From the NCBI GenBank assembly GCA_016795375.1, contig JAEUHJ010000052.1, forward strand, positions 1 through 32,829: a DNA stretch of 32,829 nt, read 5' to 3'. The notes beneath the pieces were generated by a model. That model was not told the DNA's origin. It worked only from the letters and a program-made list of their open reading frames with translations, and made no database searches. Position 1 is the first letter of the stretch. Each line of letters opens with the position of its first letter. Position numbers and translations under genes: made by a program. Shown piece by piece: positions 1 through 7,684 of this stretch. This DNA is from Verrucomicrobiaceae bacterium (GTDB lineage Bacteria > Verrucomicrobiota > Verrucomicrobiia > Verrucomicrobiales > Verrucomicrobiaceae).

Positions 1-873
1 GGCTTCATCTCGATGTGTCCGGGTGGCTATCCGATTCAGGAATCCCAGAACTGGCAGAGCGGATTCCTTCCTGGTGTTTTTCAAGGCACCTACATCAACA
101 CCGAGCACACGAAGATCGAGAAGCTCATTGAGCACATCAAAAACAACTACAGCTCGCTGCCCGAACAGCGCGCGCAGCTCGACTTGTTGCAGTCCCTGAA
201 CGCGCGCCACCGAAAGCAACGCGCGGAAGATGCGCAGATCGAAGCGCGCATCCAGTCCTTCGAGCTCGCCTACCGCATGCAGATGGAGGCGGCGGACGCG
301 TTCGATGTGTCGCAAGAGCCCGAGCACATCCGCAAACTCTACGGCGAGGGCGTGCATGCGCGGCAGACGCTCATCGCGCGTCGCCTGCTGGAGCGCGGCG
401 TGCGCATGGTGCAGCTCTGGCATGGCGCGGGGCAGCCGTGGGACAATCACGACAACATCGAGACGAACCATCGCAAACTCGCCGCGCAGATCGATCAGCC
501 AATCGCCGCGCTGCTGGCCGATTTGAAGCAGCGCGGCATGCTGGAGGACACGCTGGTCATCTGGGGCGGTGAATTCGGCCGCACGCCGACCGTGGAGCTC
601 AGCGGCGGCAAATCAAAGCTGGGCCGCGATCACAATCACTACGGCTTCACCGTCTGGATGGCAGGTGGCGGCATCAAAGGCGGCACCATTCACGGCAGCA
701 CCGATGAATTCGGTTTCGCCGCGCAGGACAACCCCACCAGCGTGCATGACCTGCACGCCACGATTCTGCATCTACTCGGCATCAATCACGAAGAACTCAC
801 CTACCGCTACGCCGGTCGCGACTTCCGCCTCACGGATGTGTATGGCGAGGTGATCCGTCCGATCGTGACTTGA
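1..873 (+). CDS. DUF1501 family exported protein, C-terminal part (5' end outside window)
   Basis: The frame is open from base 1, so the gene runs off the left edge; the first internal ATG at 13 is not likely to be the start. About 290 residues are present, covering the C-terminal half of a DUF1501 protein, an alkaline-phosphatase/sulfatase-fold family that PVC bacteria export by Tat and encode beside DUF1549/DUF1553 cytochrome-like proteins. Family hallmarks visible are ARRLLERGVRMVQLWHG, the stretch VIWGGEFGRTP, the histidine-rich DHNHYGF, and the closing block with HDLHATILHLLG. The same blocks recur in the second copy at 6242-7678. The signal peptide lies outside the window. The biochemical role of DUF1501 is unsettled; a hydrolase acting in the envelope is the usual guess. 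It ends directly against the convergent gene at 874. Confidence 0.9.
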   Translation, partial: GFISMCPGGYPIQESQNWQSGFLPGVFQGTYINTEHTKIEKLIEHIKNNYSSLPEQRAQLDLLQSLNARHRKQRAEDAQIEARIQSFELAYRMQMEAADAFDVSQEPEHIRKLYGEGVHARQTLIARRLLERGVRMVQLWHGAGQPWDNHDNIETNHRKLAAQIDQPIAALLADLKQRGMLEDTLVIWGGEFGRTPTVELSGGKSKLGRDHNHYGFTVWMAGGGIKGGTIHGSTDEFGFAAQDNPTSVHDLHATILHLLGINHEELTYRYAGRDFRLTDVYGEVIRPIVT

Positions 874-1257
874 TCAACCCTTCTCACAAAATTTCCGAAA
901 CGCCTCCTGCTGCTCCGGTGTCGCCACCCCGGCCACGATATGCCCAGCGAGGCTTCGTAGAGCCGCCGCTTCCGATCCTGAAAGCCCAAGCTGCTCCACC
1001 ATCGAGCGGGCAATCGCCGCGAAGGTGTTGCCGTTGTAAAAACAGAACGGTGCCATGCGATGGCAGCGGCGACAGAGATCCACGGCATCCATGAGAGTCA
1101 GCGGCTGCTGATGGGTCGATTCCCAGAGAGCCTTGGTTGCCTCGTAGCCATCCGAGGTGGGTTTGTGCAGCGCGTTCTTTGCCTGACAGAGCACCGCATT
1201 CTGTGCGACAACAAAGTCCCACGAGAATCGGGCCAGCCATGGCTTCTGCGGGTTCAT
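874..1257 (-). CDS. Hypothetical protein with a CRRCH motif
   Basis: A 127-residue protein I do not recognise. It starts with ATG at 1257, overlapping the TGA of the upstream gene by four bases (ATGA), so the two are probably translationally coupled. It contains the motif C-R-R-C-H at residues 62-66, formally a c-type heme motif. However, there is no signal peptide (the N-terminus reads MNPQKPWLARFSWDF), so covalent heme attachment, which happens outside the cytoplasm, is unlikely. Metal binding or a chance match is more plausible. The C-terminal half looks helical. Its stop codon abuts the stop of the convergent DUF1501 gene with no gap. The call as a real gene rests on the ATGA junction and ordinary composition. 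Confidence 0.7.
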   Translation of the reverse strand: MNPQKPWLARFSWDFVVAQNAVLCQAKNALHKPTSDGYEATKALWESTHQQPLTLMDAVDLCRRCHRMAPFCFYNGNTFAAIARSMVEQLGLSGSEAAALRSLAGHIVAGVATPEQQEAFRKFCEKG

Positions 1258-1454
1258 TTATCGGCTGGTTTGGACTTCTTCGATCCTTCCTTCGCCTGCT
1301 TGATTTCCTCAACGCCCGCACTCCTCAAAAAACCCTTTCCAGTCTTTGCATACAACGGTTCTGCTGCGAACCGGTCTTGAATGGTCAGCGCGTCTTTCAT
1401 CACGGCCAGAAACAAGGGGTCGTTGGCAAACTGCTCAGGAATCACCGGCTTCAT
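1254..1454 (-). CDS. Small hypothetical protein, coupled to the CRRCH gene
   Basis: A 66-residue protein beginning MKPVIPEQFANDPLF and ending in a Lys-rich tail (KKSKPADK). I do not recognise the family. The frame could extend to a TTG at 1490, adding 12 residues; I prefer the ATG at 1454 because the TTG touches a GGAGGA directly, leaving no spacing for it to act as a ribosome binding site. The stop overlaps the next gene's start as ATGA. It lies 52 bases downstream of the large heme-protein gene on the same strand and could be the tail of that transcript. The charged, soluble composition suggests a cytoplasmic partner of the 127-residue protein; this is inference from gene order only. Confidence 0.6.
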   Translation of the reverse strand: MKPVIPEQFANDPLFLAVMKDALTIQDRFAAEPLYAKTGKGFLRSAGVEEIKQAKEGSKKSKPADK

Positions 1455-1506
1455 GGCTTGAATTTTACTGTGAACTCGAAAAGACGGCAATCCTCCATTT
1501 GCAGCC

Positions 1507-4500
1507 TCATAGAGTCTTCAAATACGCGATGAGATCCGCCATCTGCTGCGGGGTGATTGCGGCTTCGAGGCCTTCGGGCATGAGGGAGATGCCGGGGCTG
1601 GTGAGAGATTTGATCTCGCTGCGCAAAACGGCGTCCATGCCGCCATCGGCGCGTTTGAGCGTGAGATTGCCCGCCGTCTCGCTGGCGATGAGGCCGCTCA
1701 ACGTACGGCCATCATTGGTTTCGACGATGTAGAGGGCAAAATTCGGCGAGACCTCGCGATTCGGGTCGAGAATGTTCGTGACGAGCTGCTCGGCGGACCA
1801 CGCCTTGATCGTGCCGAGGTGCGGGCCGATGTCGTTGCCCTTGTCCGCGAACTTGTGGCAGACCATGCAGGCCATCTCGTAGATTTTAGCGCCGCGTGCG
1901 GCTTCACCAAGGAGCGGGGCTAGCTTAGCCCCGCCGGGACTTGGCAAGTCCCGCTCCTTGATCCCCATCGTCACAAGATACTTCTCGATGACCTCCTTCC
2001 GGTTCGACGATGATCCATCGCCGATGAGTTTGGCGGTGCGCACGGCCAGCGCGGGCGTTTTCTGCCGCCCAAGCGTCGCCTTCGCGGCCACACTGAGCTG
2101 CGCGGGCGTGATCTTCTTCACCTCTATGGCATCCAGCAACTTCGCGATGCGATCTGTGCGTGAGAGCAGGATGGTGGTGGCCTTGTCACGCAACGCCGGG
2201 GTCATCTTCGGCCACGCGTCGATGAGCATGTCAGCGACGGCAGGCTCACGGTAGCCGCTGAGGGCTTCGAGGGCAGCGAGCTGGAGTTCGGCGGGCTGGT
2301 CAGGTGTAATGAGTTTTGGAAATGCGTAGCGAAACACATTGAAAACCATAAACAAACCTGCGGCTGAGACACACTCGGCACGAACGGCGGTGGGTTCGTT
2401 GGCTTTGAGCGCCATGTTCATCTGCGTTTGGGCTGCGTAGGCAACTGTTGCGAGAGATACATGATTTGTTTCGATGTCTGCATAGCGTTTTCCGACGCGG
2501 CTAAGACCTCGACCGAGACGCAACATCACAAGCCTCAAAACTGGGTCGTCGTACCCGTGATGTCGCGCCATCGAAATGCCTGCTTCAATCTCTCTTCCGG
2601 AAACTCCGGCAAGTTCGGCGAGGTCACCAATCAATTCTAGCGAGATGTTCTCACCTCCCTGCCTTCTACGCACCATTTCCGGGAAGCTGTGCAACAAGGA
2701 ACCACGATAATCAGAGGCGAAAACTAATGCGCGCGACCAAACCTCTTGGGTGTCCTGTAACAGTAGCTTGGTAAATGCTTGCAGGTAGGGGCTGCCAAAC
2801 TGGAAATCGTAAGCGCGCAAGGCATGCAAAGCCTTCAGTCGTACGCGTACGGACGTGCTGTTTTCAAGTTCCAGCAAGGCCTGTGCGATCCTCAGATTAG
2901 CTTCTCCATCCGCCAAGCCCACCGGCTGGTAGCCGGATTCGGCAATCATTATCGCATGAGCTTGGACTTGCTCAGACTTGTCCGCGAGGGCATCACAGAG
3001 GACATCACTGCCACGGTCGTGAAACGGATGTGGGGAAAACTTTAATTGCCCCGGCTTCGTGCCAGGAGTCAGCTTCCCCGGTGTCGGCCCTCTTGGCAAG
3101 CCATCCAACGGCCCATTCAGTGAAGCCAGTAACTTTGTATTGAAGTGGGACATGCCTTCGAGCGCCCACAAAGAGGTGATCCGCCCTTGCGGCATCGTTC
3201 CAACCGTCGCCATTGACCGTAGCAGCCCCACAGCAGCTTCGTCCTGCCGCTCAAACAGCAGGCGCTGCGCCGTTTCTCGGTGCCAGGCGTTCGGGTGATC
3301 GAGGAGGGCGACGAGGCCGGTGGTGCTCGCTTGGTTTAACAAAGTGGTCCGCACAGTCCTCTGTGCGGTTTGGGTGGTGCTGGCGGACGGTTCTTTGGAG
3401 TTGTTCGGACTTTGGGTGTCTGGCGTGGTGTTTGGTGACTGTTTGGACTGCGACGCGCCGCTCAGGGGACTGAGCGGACCACTTTTAGGGGCCAGTCGCC
3501 AGATTCTCCCGCGATCTCGTCCTCGCAGCAGATCGACGGCGGTGTGGATGTCGTCGGGGATGCTCCAGGGGTGCTCGATGACTTCGCGATACATGTCACA
3601 GACGTGGAGGCAGCCGTCGGGGGCGTTGATGAAGTTCACGGGGCGGAACCAGAGGTCGTCACTGGTGCAGAAGTTTTTGTTTCCATCGATCTGCACGGCT
3701 TTGAAGGTCACCCCGTCGGGGACGAGCTTCATGCGGTAGAAGAGATTGCCGGCCACGTCGGCGACGAAGGCAAAGTCGCGATACTCTTTCGGATACGCAT
3801 CGCCGCGATAGACGGTGATGCCGCTGGAGGAGGTGACGACGCCAGCACCGACGAGTTCGCTCTTTGGCAAATGGCTGCCTTCCTGCACCCAGCGTTTCGC
3901 ACGGAACTCGCGCCAGGGCTCGGGCGGGCTGGTGCGGAAGACGGGAAGCTGGTCGCCGGCCTCGGCGCAGTCGTTCAGGGCACTGGGGACGATGAGATAC
4001 GGATTCCGCGCGAGGTAGCGATACGGCAGGACGACGTGCTGGCAGGGATTGCGGATGTTGCAGAGGAAGCGGTTGCCCCAGTCGTCGAAAGTATTGCCGA
4101 AGCGTGCGCCGCCGCTTTCGAGCCGCACGTCGCCGGTGCTGGGATCGAAGGAGAAGTCGTTTCGCTTGATGGGCAGTGGTTTGAAGTCTTTCGGCAGCGG
4201 CATAACGCTTTCGCTGCCAGGCACGCGCTGGATTTCGCCGCCGTTCGAGCCACCGGCGATGTAGATGCGGTGGTCGAGGCCCCAGATGGGATTGTTCATC
4301 ACGGCCTGGACGTTGAGCTTTTTGAAGCCGGTGAAGACGCGCTGCCGCACATCGGCCACGCCGTCGTCATTCGTGTCTTTTAAATACCAGACGTCGGGCG
4401 TGGCGGTGACGAAGATGCCGCCTTTCCAGCACGCGGCACCGGTGGGCCAGGAAAGGCCGTCGGCAAAGATGGTGGCCTTGTCGAATACACCATCGCCATC

Positions 4501-4884
4501 GGTGTCGGTGAGCAGGCGCACTTTGCCAATGTGAGCATCCGTGGGGTTTTCCTGCGAGGGCTTGTGCGCGGCCTTGTCGGTGTAGGGATAGTCGTTCATC
4601 TCGCACACATAGGCGCGGCCGTCGGCGTCGTAGGTGAGTGCGACGGGGTCGGTAACGAGCGGCTCGGCGGCGATGAGCTGCATCTCGAAGCCATCGAGCA
4701 CGTGGAAGGTCTTCGCGGCATTCTGCGGCTCCACGGGCGGTGTGGAGGGGAAATCCAAGCCCCGGAGGGATAACCACGGAATACACAGAGCCGAGCAGAG
4801 CGAGACAGACAGACGAAAGACTGCCCGAAGGGCAAGCGAAGCGAAGTCAATACACGGAAGGATGTCAGAGCTGCTGAGACGCAT
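1507..4884 (-). CDS. PVC-type membrane-bound dehydrogenase / CxxCH heme-binding protein
   Basis: About 1125 residues if started at the ATG at 4884. After an atypical N-terminus, the beta-propeller (glucose/sorbosone dehydrogenase-like) domain of the Pirellula/Verrucomicrobium family starts near FHVLDGFEMQLIAAEP and runs to about residue 460 (RGRIWRLAP). A Ser/Thr-rich linker, HEAT-like helical repeats, and a C-terminal cytochrome c domain follow, with C1006-M-V-C-H1010 and the ending MADLIAYLKTL. This matches the families known as TIGR02604 and TIGR02603. The protein probably sits in the envelope and transfers electrons during sugar oxidation; the substrate is unknown. The frame is open to 6018, but that part is antisense to dapL. 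The start is uncertain because the first 38 codons lie in a repeat element and the signal peptide (hydrophobic stretch interrupted by Arg) looks poor. Two more repeats sit inside the gene (3341-3485, 1908-1960). The middle, about 2330-3060, looks AT-richer than the flanks. Confidence 0.88.
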   Translation of the reverse strand: MRLSSSDILPCIDFASLALRAVFRLSVSLCSALCIPWLSLRGLDFPSTPPVEPQNAAKTFHVLDGFEMQLIAAEPLVTDPVALTYDADGRAYVCEMNDYPYTDKAAHKPSQENPTDAHIGKVRLLTDTDGDGVFDKATIFADGLSWPTGAACWKGGIFVTATPDVWYLKDTNDDGVADVRQRVFTGFKKLNVQAVMNNPIWGLDHRIYIAGGSNGGEIQRVPGSESVMPLPKDFKPLPIKRNDFSFDPSTGDVRLESGGARFGNTFDDWGNRFLCNIRNPCQHVVLPYRYLARNPYLIVPSALNDCAEAGDQLPVFRTSPPEPWREFRAKRWVQEGSHLPKSELVGAGVVTSSSGITVYRGDAYPKEYRDFAFVADVAGNLFYRMKLVPDGVTFKAVQIDGNKNFCTSDDLWFRPVNFINAPDGCLHVCDMYREVIEHPWSIPDDIHTAVDLLRGRDRGRIWRLAPKSGPLSPLSGASQSKQSPNTTPDTQSPNNSKEPSASTTQTAQRTVRTTLLNQASTTGLVALLDHPNAWHRETAQRLLFERQDEAAVGLLRSMATVGTMPQGRITSLWALEGMSHFNTKLLASLNGPLDGLPRGPTPGKLTPGTKPGQLKFSPHPFHDRGSDVLCDALADKSEQVQAHAIMIAESGYQPVGLADGEANLRIAQALLELENSTSVRVRLKALHALRAYDFQFGSPYLQAFTKLLLQDTQEVWSRALVFASDYRGSLLHSFPEMVRRRQGGENISLELIGDLAELAGVSGREIEAGISMARHHGYDDPVLRLVMLRLGRGLSRVGKRYADIETNHVSLATVAYAAQTQMNMALKANEPTAVRAECVSAAGLFMVFNVFRYAFPKLITPDQPAELQLAALEALSGYREPAVADMLIDAWPKMTPALRDKATTILLSRTDRIAKLLDAIEVKKITPAQLSVAAKATLGRQKTPALAVRTAKLIGDGSSSNRKEVIEKYLVTMGIKERDLPSPGGAKLAPLLGEAARGAKIYEMACMVCHKFADKGNDIGPHLGTIKAWSAEQLVTNILDPNREVSPNFALYIVETNDGRTLSGLIASETAGNLTLKRADGGMDAVLRSEIKSLTSPGISLMPEGLEAAITPQQMADLIAYLKTL
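1908..1960. repeat. Double-hairpin palindromic element inside the heme-protein gene
   Basis: An 11-bp perfect inverted repeat (1908-1918 with 1950-1960; CAAGGAGCGGG outer arm) encloses two further palindromes. These are GGGGCTA-gct-TAGCCCC at 1916-1932 and GGGACTT-ggc-AAGTCCC at 1936-1952. The outer arms overlap each inner hairpin by three bases, so two alternative folds compete. It translates, in the frame of the heme protein, to about 18 residues (976-993, containing RDLPSPGGAKLAPL) placed just before the cytochrome c domain. The architecture is that of a mobile palindromic (REP/RPE-like) unit. Similar architecture, not sequence, is seen at 24210-24267. Confidence 0.85.
3341..3485. repeat. 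REPIN-like inverted pair of hairpin repeats inside the heme-protein gene
   Basis: Two 28-nt arms face each other: 3341-3368 on the plus strand and the reverse complement of 3458-3485. They match at 25 of 28 positions. Each arm begins AAAGTGGTCCGC and forms its own hairpin: CCGCACAG/CTGTGCGG (3349-3368) and CCGCTCAG/CTGAGCGG (3458-3477). Two of the three differences are a matched A-to-T and T-to-A pair that keeps the stem intact, so the hairpin itself has been conserved. Roughly 90 bases lie between the arms. Translated in the host frame, the unit gives a Ser/Thr/Gln/Pro-rich linker of about 48 residues (467-515) between propeller and HEAT-like region. Confidence 0.88.
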
Positions 4885-4934
4885 GGGATATAATACGGAC
4901 ACTGCTTTCCGTGTGTTCCGCGTATTCCGTGGTT
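4772..4934. repeat. Inverted-repeat element with acacggaa-type octamers
   Basis: A perfect 13-bp inverted repeat, AACCACGGAATAC at 4772-4784 and its complement at 4922-4934, bounds a 163-bp segment. Degenerate octamers of the type (a/t)acacgga(a) recur inside both ends and at about 4849-4859. A central hairpin TGCCC-gaa-GGGCA lies at 4822-4834. The element fills most of the gap between the divergent heme-protein gene and dapL and supplies the first ~38 codons of the heme-protein frame as drawn. Read on the minus strand upstream of the chosen start it gives the Asn-Thr-Arg repeats often seen in spurious PVC translations. Confidence 0.75.
4889..4894 (+). promoter_or_regulatory. Possible -10 hexamer (TATAAT) ahead of dapL
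   Basis: A perfect TATAAT on the plus strand, in otherwise GC-rich DNA, about 100 bases upstream of the dapL start and within the 4772-4934 element. No convincing -35 hexamer is seen 16-18 bases upstream, so this is a weak call. On the minus strand the same bases read ATTATA/TATTAT, only five bases from the heme-protein start used here. Confidence 0.25.
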
Positions 4935-4992
4935 CAGCCAATGTCTTGCATCCCGCCGCCGACTCGCCACACTGGCGGCCCTTTTTCCCGCC

Positions 4993-6228
4993 ATGGCCTA
5001 CATCAACGAAAACTACAACAAGCTCAAAGCCGGTTACCTCTTCCCTGAAATCGCCCGGCGTGTGAAAGCCTTCACCGAGGCGAATCCTGAGGCCGCGAAG
5101 CGCCTGATCCGCTGCGGCATCGGCGATGTGACCGAGGCGCTCCCCGAAGCCGTGCGCACCGCCATGCACAAGGCCGTCGATGAAATGGGCGACCGCAGCA
5201 CCTTCCGCGGCTACGGCCCGGAGCAGGGCTACGATTTCCTGCGCAACGCCGTGGCCGAGCACGATTTCAAGGCGCGCGGCATTCAGGTCGAGGCGGATGA
5301 GATTTTCATCTCCGACGGCAGCAAGTGCGATACCGGCAACATCCTCGACATCTTCGGAGCAGGGAACAAGATCGCCATCACCGATCCGGTGTATCCCGTC
5401 TATGTCGATACGAACGTCATGGCCGGCAACACGGGCGATGCGAATGAAGCCGGCGCGTATGCCGGCCTGCATTACCTCAAATGCACGCCCGCGAACGGCT
5501 TCGTGCCGGAGATTCCGAATGACCCGGTCGATCTGGCCTACCTCTGCTATCCGAACAATCCGACCGGCGCAGTCGCCACGCGCGCGCAGCTCGAAGCCTG
5601 GGTGAAATACGCCCTCGCCAACGGCACCACGATCCTCTACGACGCGGCCTACGAGGCATTCATCCGCGATCCGGAGCTGCCGCGCTCGATTTATGAAATC
5701 GAAGGCGCGCGTGATTGCGCGATCGAGTTCCGCAGCTTCTCGAAGAACGGCGGTTTCACCGGCGTGCGCTGCGGCATCGTGGTCATTCCGAAGGGCTTGA
5801 TGGGCAAAACAAAGTCCGGCGGCAAGCAGGCGATCCATCCGCTCTGGAGCCGCCGTCACAGCACGAAGTTCAACGGCACCAGCTACATCGTGCAGCGTGG
5901 CGCGGAGGCGGTTTATTCGCCCGAGGGCAAGAAGCAGGTCGCCGCGCTCATCGAGCACTACATGGGCAATGCCGCGCTGCTCGTCGAAGCGTGCAAGAAA
6001 GCGGGCCTGCAAGTCCATGGCGGCGTGAACGCCCCCTATGTCTGGGTCGGCTGCCCGAACGGCGTCACCAGCTGGCAGATGTTCGACAAGATGCTCAACG
6101 AGGCGAACGTCGTCATCACGCCCGGCAGCGGCTTCGGCAGCGCGGGCGAGGGCTACTTCCGCATCAGCGCCTTCAACAGCCGCGCGAATGTGGAGGAAGT
6201 CTGCTGCCGCATCGCGAAGCTGGTCTGA
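4993..6228 (+). CDS. dapL: LL-diaminopimelate aminotransferase
   Basis: A 411-residue fold-type I PLP enzyme converting tetrahydrodipicolinate plus glutamate to LL-diaminopimelate plus 2-oxoglutarate in one step, for lysine and peptidoglycan. The N-terminus ([20 protein letters not shown]) and [14 protein letters not shown] are characteristic of Dap[15 protein letters not shown] at about 71-84, CYPNNPTG at 185-192, Asp217 in YDAAY, and the PLP lysine Lys251 in [10 protein letters not shown] are all present. Length is normal for the family. The ATG at 4993 gives the conserved N-terminus; no clear Shine-Dalgarno is visible. It stands alone, divergent from the heme-protein gene and convergent with DUF1501 13 bases beyond its stop. 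DapL is typical of Verrucomicrobia, Chlamydiae and plants. Confidence 0.97.
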   Translation: MAYINENYNKLKAGYLFPEIARRVKAFTEANPEAAKRLIRCGIGDVTEALPEAVRTAMHKAVDEMGDRSTFRGYGPEQGYDFLRNAVAEHDFKARGIQVEADEIFISDGSKCDTGNILDIFGAGNKIAITDPVYPVYVDTNVMAGNTGDANEAGAYAGLHYLKCTPANGFVPEIPNDPVDLAYLCYPNNPTGAVATRAQLEAWVKYALANGTTILYDAAYEAFIRDPELPRSIYEIEGARDCAIEFRSFSKNGGFTGVRCGIVVIPKGLMGKTKSGGKQAIHPLWSRRHSTKFNGTSYIVQRGAEAVYSPEGKKQVAALIEHYMGNAALLVEACKKAGLQVHGGVNAPYVWVGCPNGVTSWQMFDKMLNEANVVITPGSGFGSAGEGYFRISAFNSRANVEEVCCRIAKLV

Positions 6229-6241
6229 ACGCGTAAATCAG

Positions 6242-7678
6242 TCACACCAGCACATCCTTGACCACCCGCGCCGGATCCACACCGGTGAGGCGGAAATCCA
6301 GCCCCTGGGAGCGGAAGGTGAGCCGCTCGTGGTCGATGCCGAGCTGGTGGAGGATCGTGGCGTGGATGTCATGCACATGCACCGGGTTCTCCACCGCACC
6401 GAAGCCAAATTCATCAGTCTGGCCATAGGTCGTGCCCGGTTTGAATCCGCCCCCGGCAAACCACATGGTGAAGGCGTCGATGTGATGGTTGCGCCCCGTG
6501 CTCTCGCGCACCTCCCCCATCGGCGTACGGCCAAATTCGCCGCCCCAGATGACGATGGTGTCATCGAGCAGGCCACGTTGTTTGAGGTCCTTGACGAGCG
6601 CCGCGCTCGCCTGATCGACATCGCGGCTCTTCTGCGGCAGATGTGTCTCCAGATTCTCCGTGGGGCCGCCATGGTGATCCCAATTCGTGTCGTAGAGCTG
6701 CACAAAGCGCACCCCTCGCTCGACGAGCCGGCGCGCGAGCAGGCAGTTCCGTGCAAAGCTGATCTCCTTCGGGTCTTTGATGCCGTAAAGGTCGAGCGTG
6801 GCTTGTGATTCGCCGCTGGTGTCCATCAACTCCGGCGCGCTCGTTTGCATGCGAAAGGCCATCTCGTAGGCGTTGATGCGCGTGCTGATCTCCTGATCGC
6901 CGGTTTCGACGAGGCGCTTCATGTTCAGCTCACGCACCGCATCGACGACCTGCCGCTGCTGCGCTGCGCTGATCTCCTTCGGCGTGGAGAGATTCACAAT
7001 AGGATCGCCCTGATTGCGCAGCGGCACACCTTGATACGTCGTCGGCAAAACACCGCTGCCCCAAAGCACCGCACCGCCACGCGGACCGCGCGGCCCACTT
7101 TGCAGCACCACAAAGCCAGGCAGGTCATCACACTCGCTGCCGAGGCCGTAGGTCACCCATGCGCCAATGCTCGGACGGCCAAACAGGCCGCTGCCGGTGT
7201 TCATGTACATCTTCGCCGGCGCATGATTGAAAAGTTCCGTCTTGCAGGTGGTGACGATGCTGATGTCATCCACGATCTTCGCCGTGTGCGGCAGATAATC
7301 GCTCACCCACGCTCCAGACTGCCCGTGCTGCTTGAAGCCGATCTTCGGCCCCAGCAGATCGCTGCGATGACTGCTGTCCATGAAGGCAAAGCGCTTCCCC
7401 TTCGTGTAACTCTCGGGAATCGGCTTGCCGTTCAACTTCGTGAGCAGCGGCTTGTGCTCAAAAAGCTCCAACTGCGAAGGCCCGCCCGCCATGAAGAGAA
7501 AGATGACGTTTTTCGCCTTCGCCTGGAAATGCGTCCTCTTCGGCGCCAGCGCCGCGTCACGAGCCATCAGCGAACCCAGCGCCATGGAGCCTACCCCGAT
7601 GCCGCAGCGACTGAAAAAGTGACGGCGAGTTTGGGCGATGAGCGATGAGGGATCAGGGATCAGGGATGAAGGATGCAT
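6242..7678 (-). CDS. DUF1501 family Tat-exported protein with a repeat-encoded N-terminus
   Basis: A full-length 478-residue DUF1501 protein. A twin-arginine signal, TRRHFFSRCGIGVGSMALG, lies at about residues 17-35, so export by Tat in a folded state is expected. Downstream are KNVIFLFMAGGPSQLELFEHK, LARRLVERGVRFVQLYDTNWDHHG, VIWGGEFGRTPMGE, RNHHIDAF and HDIHATILHQLGIDHE, the family's metal-site-like blocks shared with the copy at 1-873. The gene is the last of a minus-strand operon with DUF1549/DUF1553, its usual partner. Oddly, residues 1-14 (MHPSSLIPDPSSLI) are translated from the left inverted repeat of the element at 7637-8111, so the start codon belongs to the inserted element. The native start seems to have been lost or displaced; the Tat motif begins immediately after. 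Confidence 0.93.
   Translation of the reverse strand: MHPSSLIPDPSSLIAQTRRHFFSRCGIGVGSMALGSLMARDAALAPKRTHFQAKAKNVIFLFMAGGPSQLELFEHKPLLTKLNGKPIPESYTKGKRFAFMDSSHRSDLLGPKIGFKQHGQSGAWVSDYLPHTAKIVDDISIVTTCKTELFNHAPAKMYMNTGSGLFGRPSIGAWVTYGLGSECDDLPGFVVLQSGPRGPRGGAVLWGSGVLPTTYQGVPLRNQGDPIVNLSTPKEISAAQQRQVVDAVRELNMKRLVETGDQEISTRINAYEMAFRMQTSAPELMDTSGESQATLDLYGIKDPKEISFARNCLLARRLVERGVRFVQLYDTNWDHHGGPTENLETHLPQKSRDVDQASAALVKDLKQRGLLDDTIVIWGGEFGRTPMGEVRESTGRNHHIDAFTMWFAGGGFKPGTTYGQTDEFGFGAVENPVHVHDIHATILHQLGIDHERLTFRSQGLDFRLTGVDPARVVKDVLV
7637..7669 (+). repeat. Left inverted repeat of the IVS-like element
   Basis: 33 nt starting GATGAGCGATGAGGGATCAG and continuing with two more gatcagg/gatga units. It pairs with 8079-8111 with two mismatches. 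On the minus strand it encodes residues 4-14 of the DUF1501 protein. Confidence 0.9.
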
Positions 7679-7684
7679 GACGAG

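Noticed and set aside
62..66. The CRRCH protein as a c-type cytochrome (motif residues 62-66 of the gene at 874-1257)
   Set aside because: No signal peptide or membrane anchor, so covalent heme attachment is unlikely.
1491..1495. GGAGGA as ribosome binding site for a TTG start at 1490
   Set aside because: There is no spacing between the motif and the TTG, and the motif is too far from the ATG at 1454 to serve it.
4885..6018. In-frame minus-strand extension of the heme-protein gene
   Set aside because: It is antisense to the clearly real dapL gene and shows no family content; it is an open frame caused by high GC.
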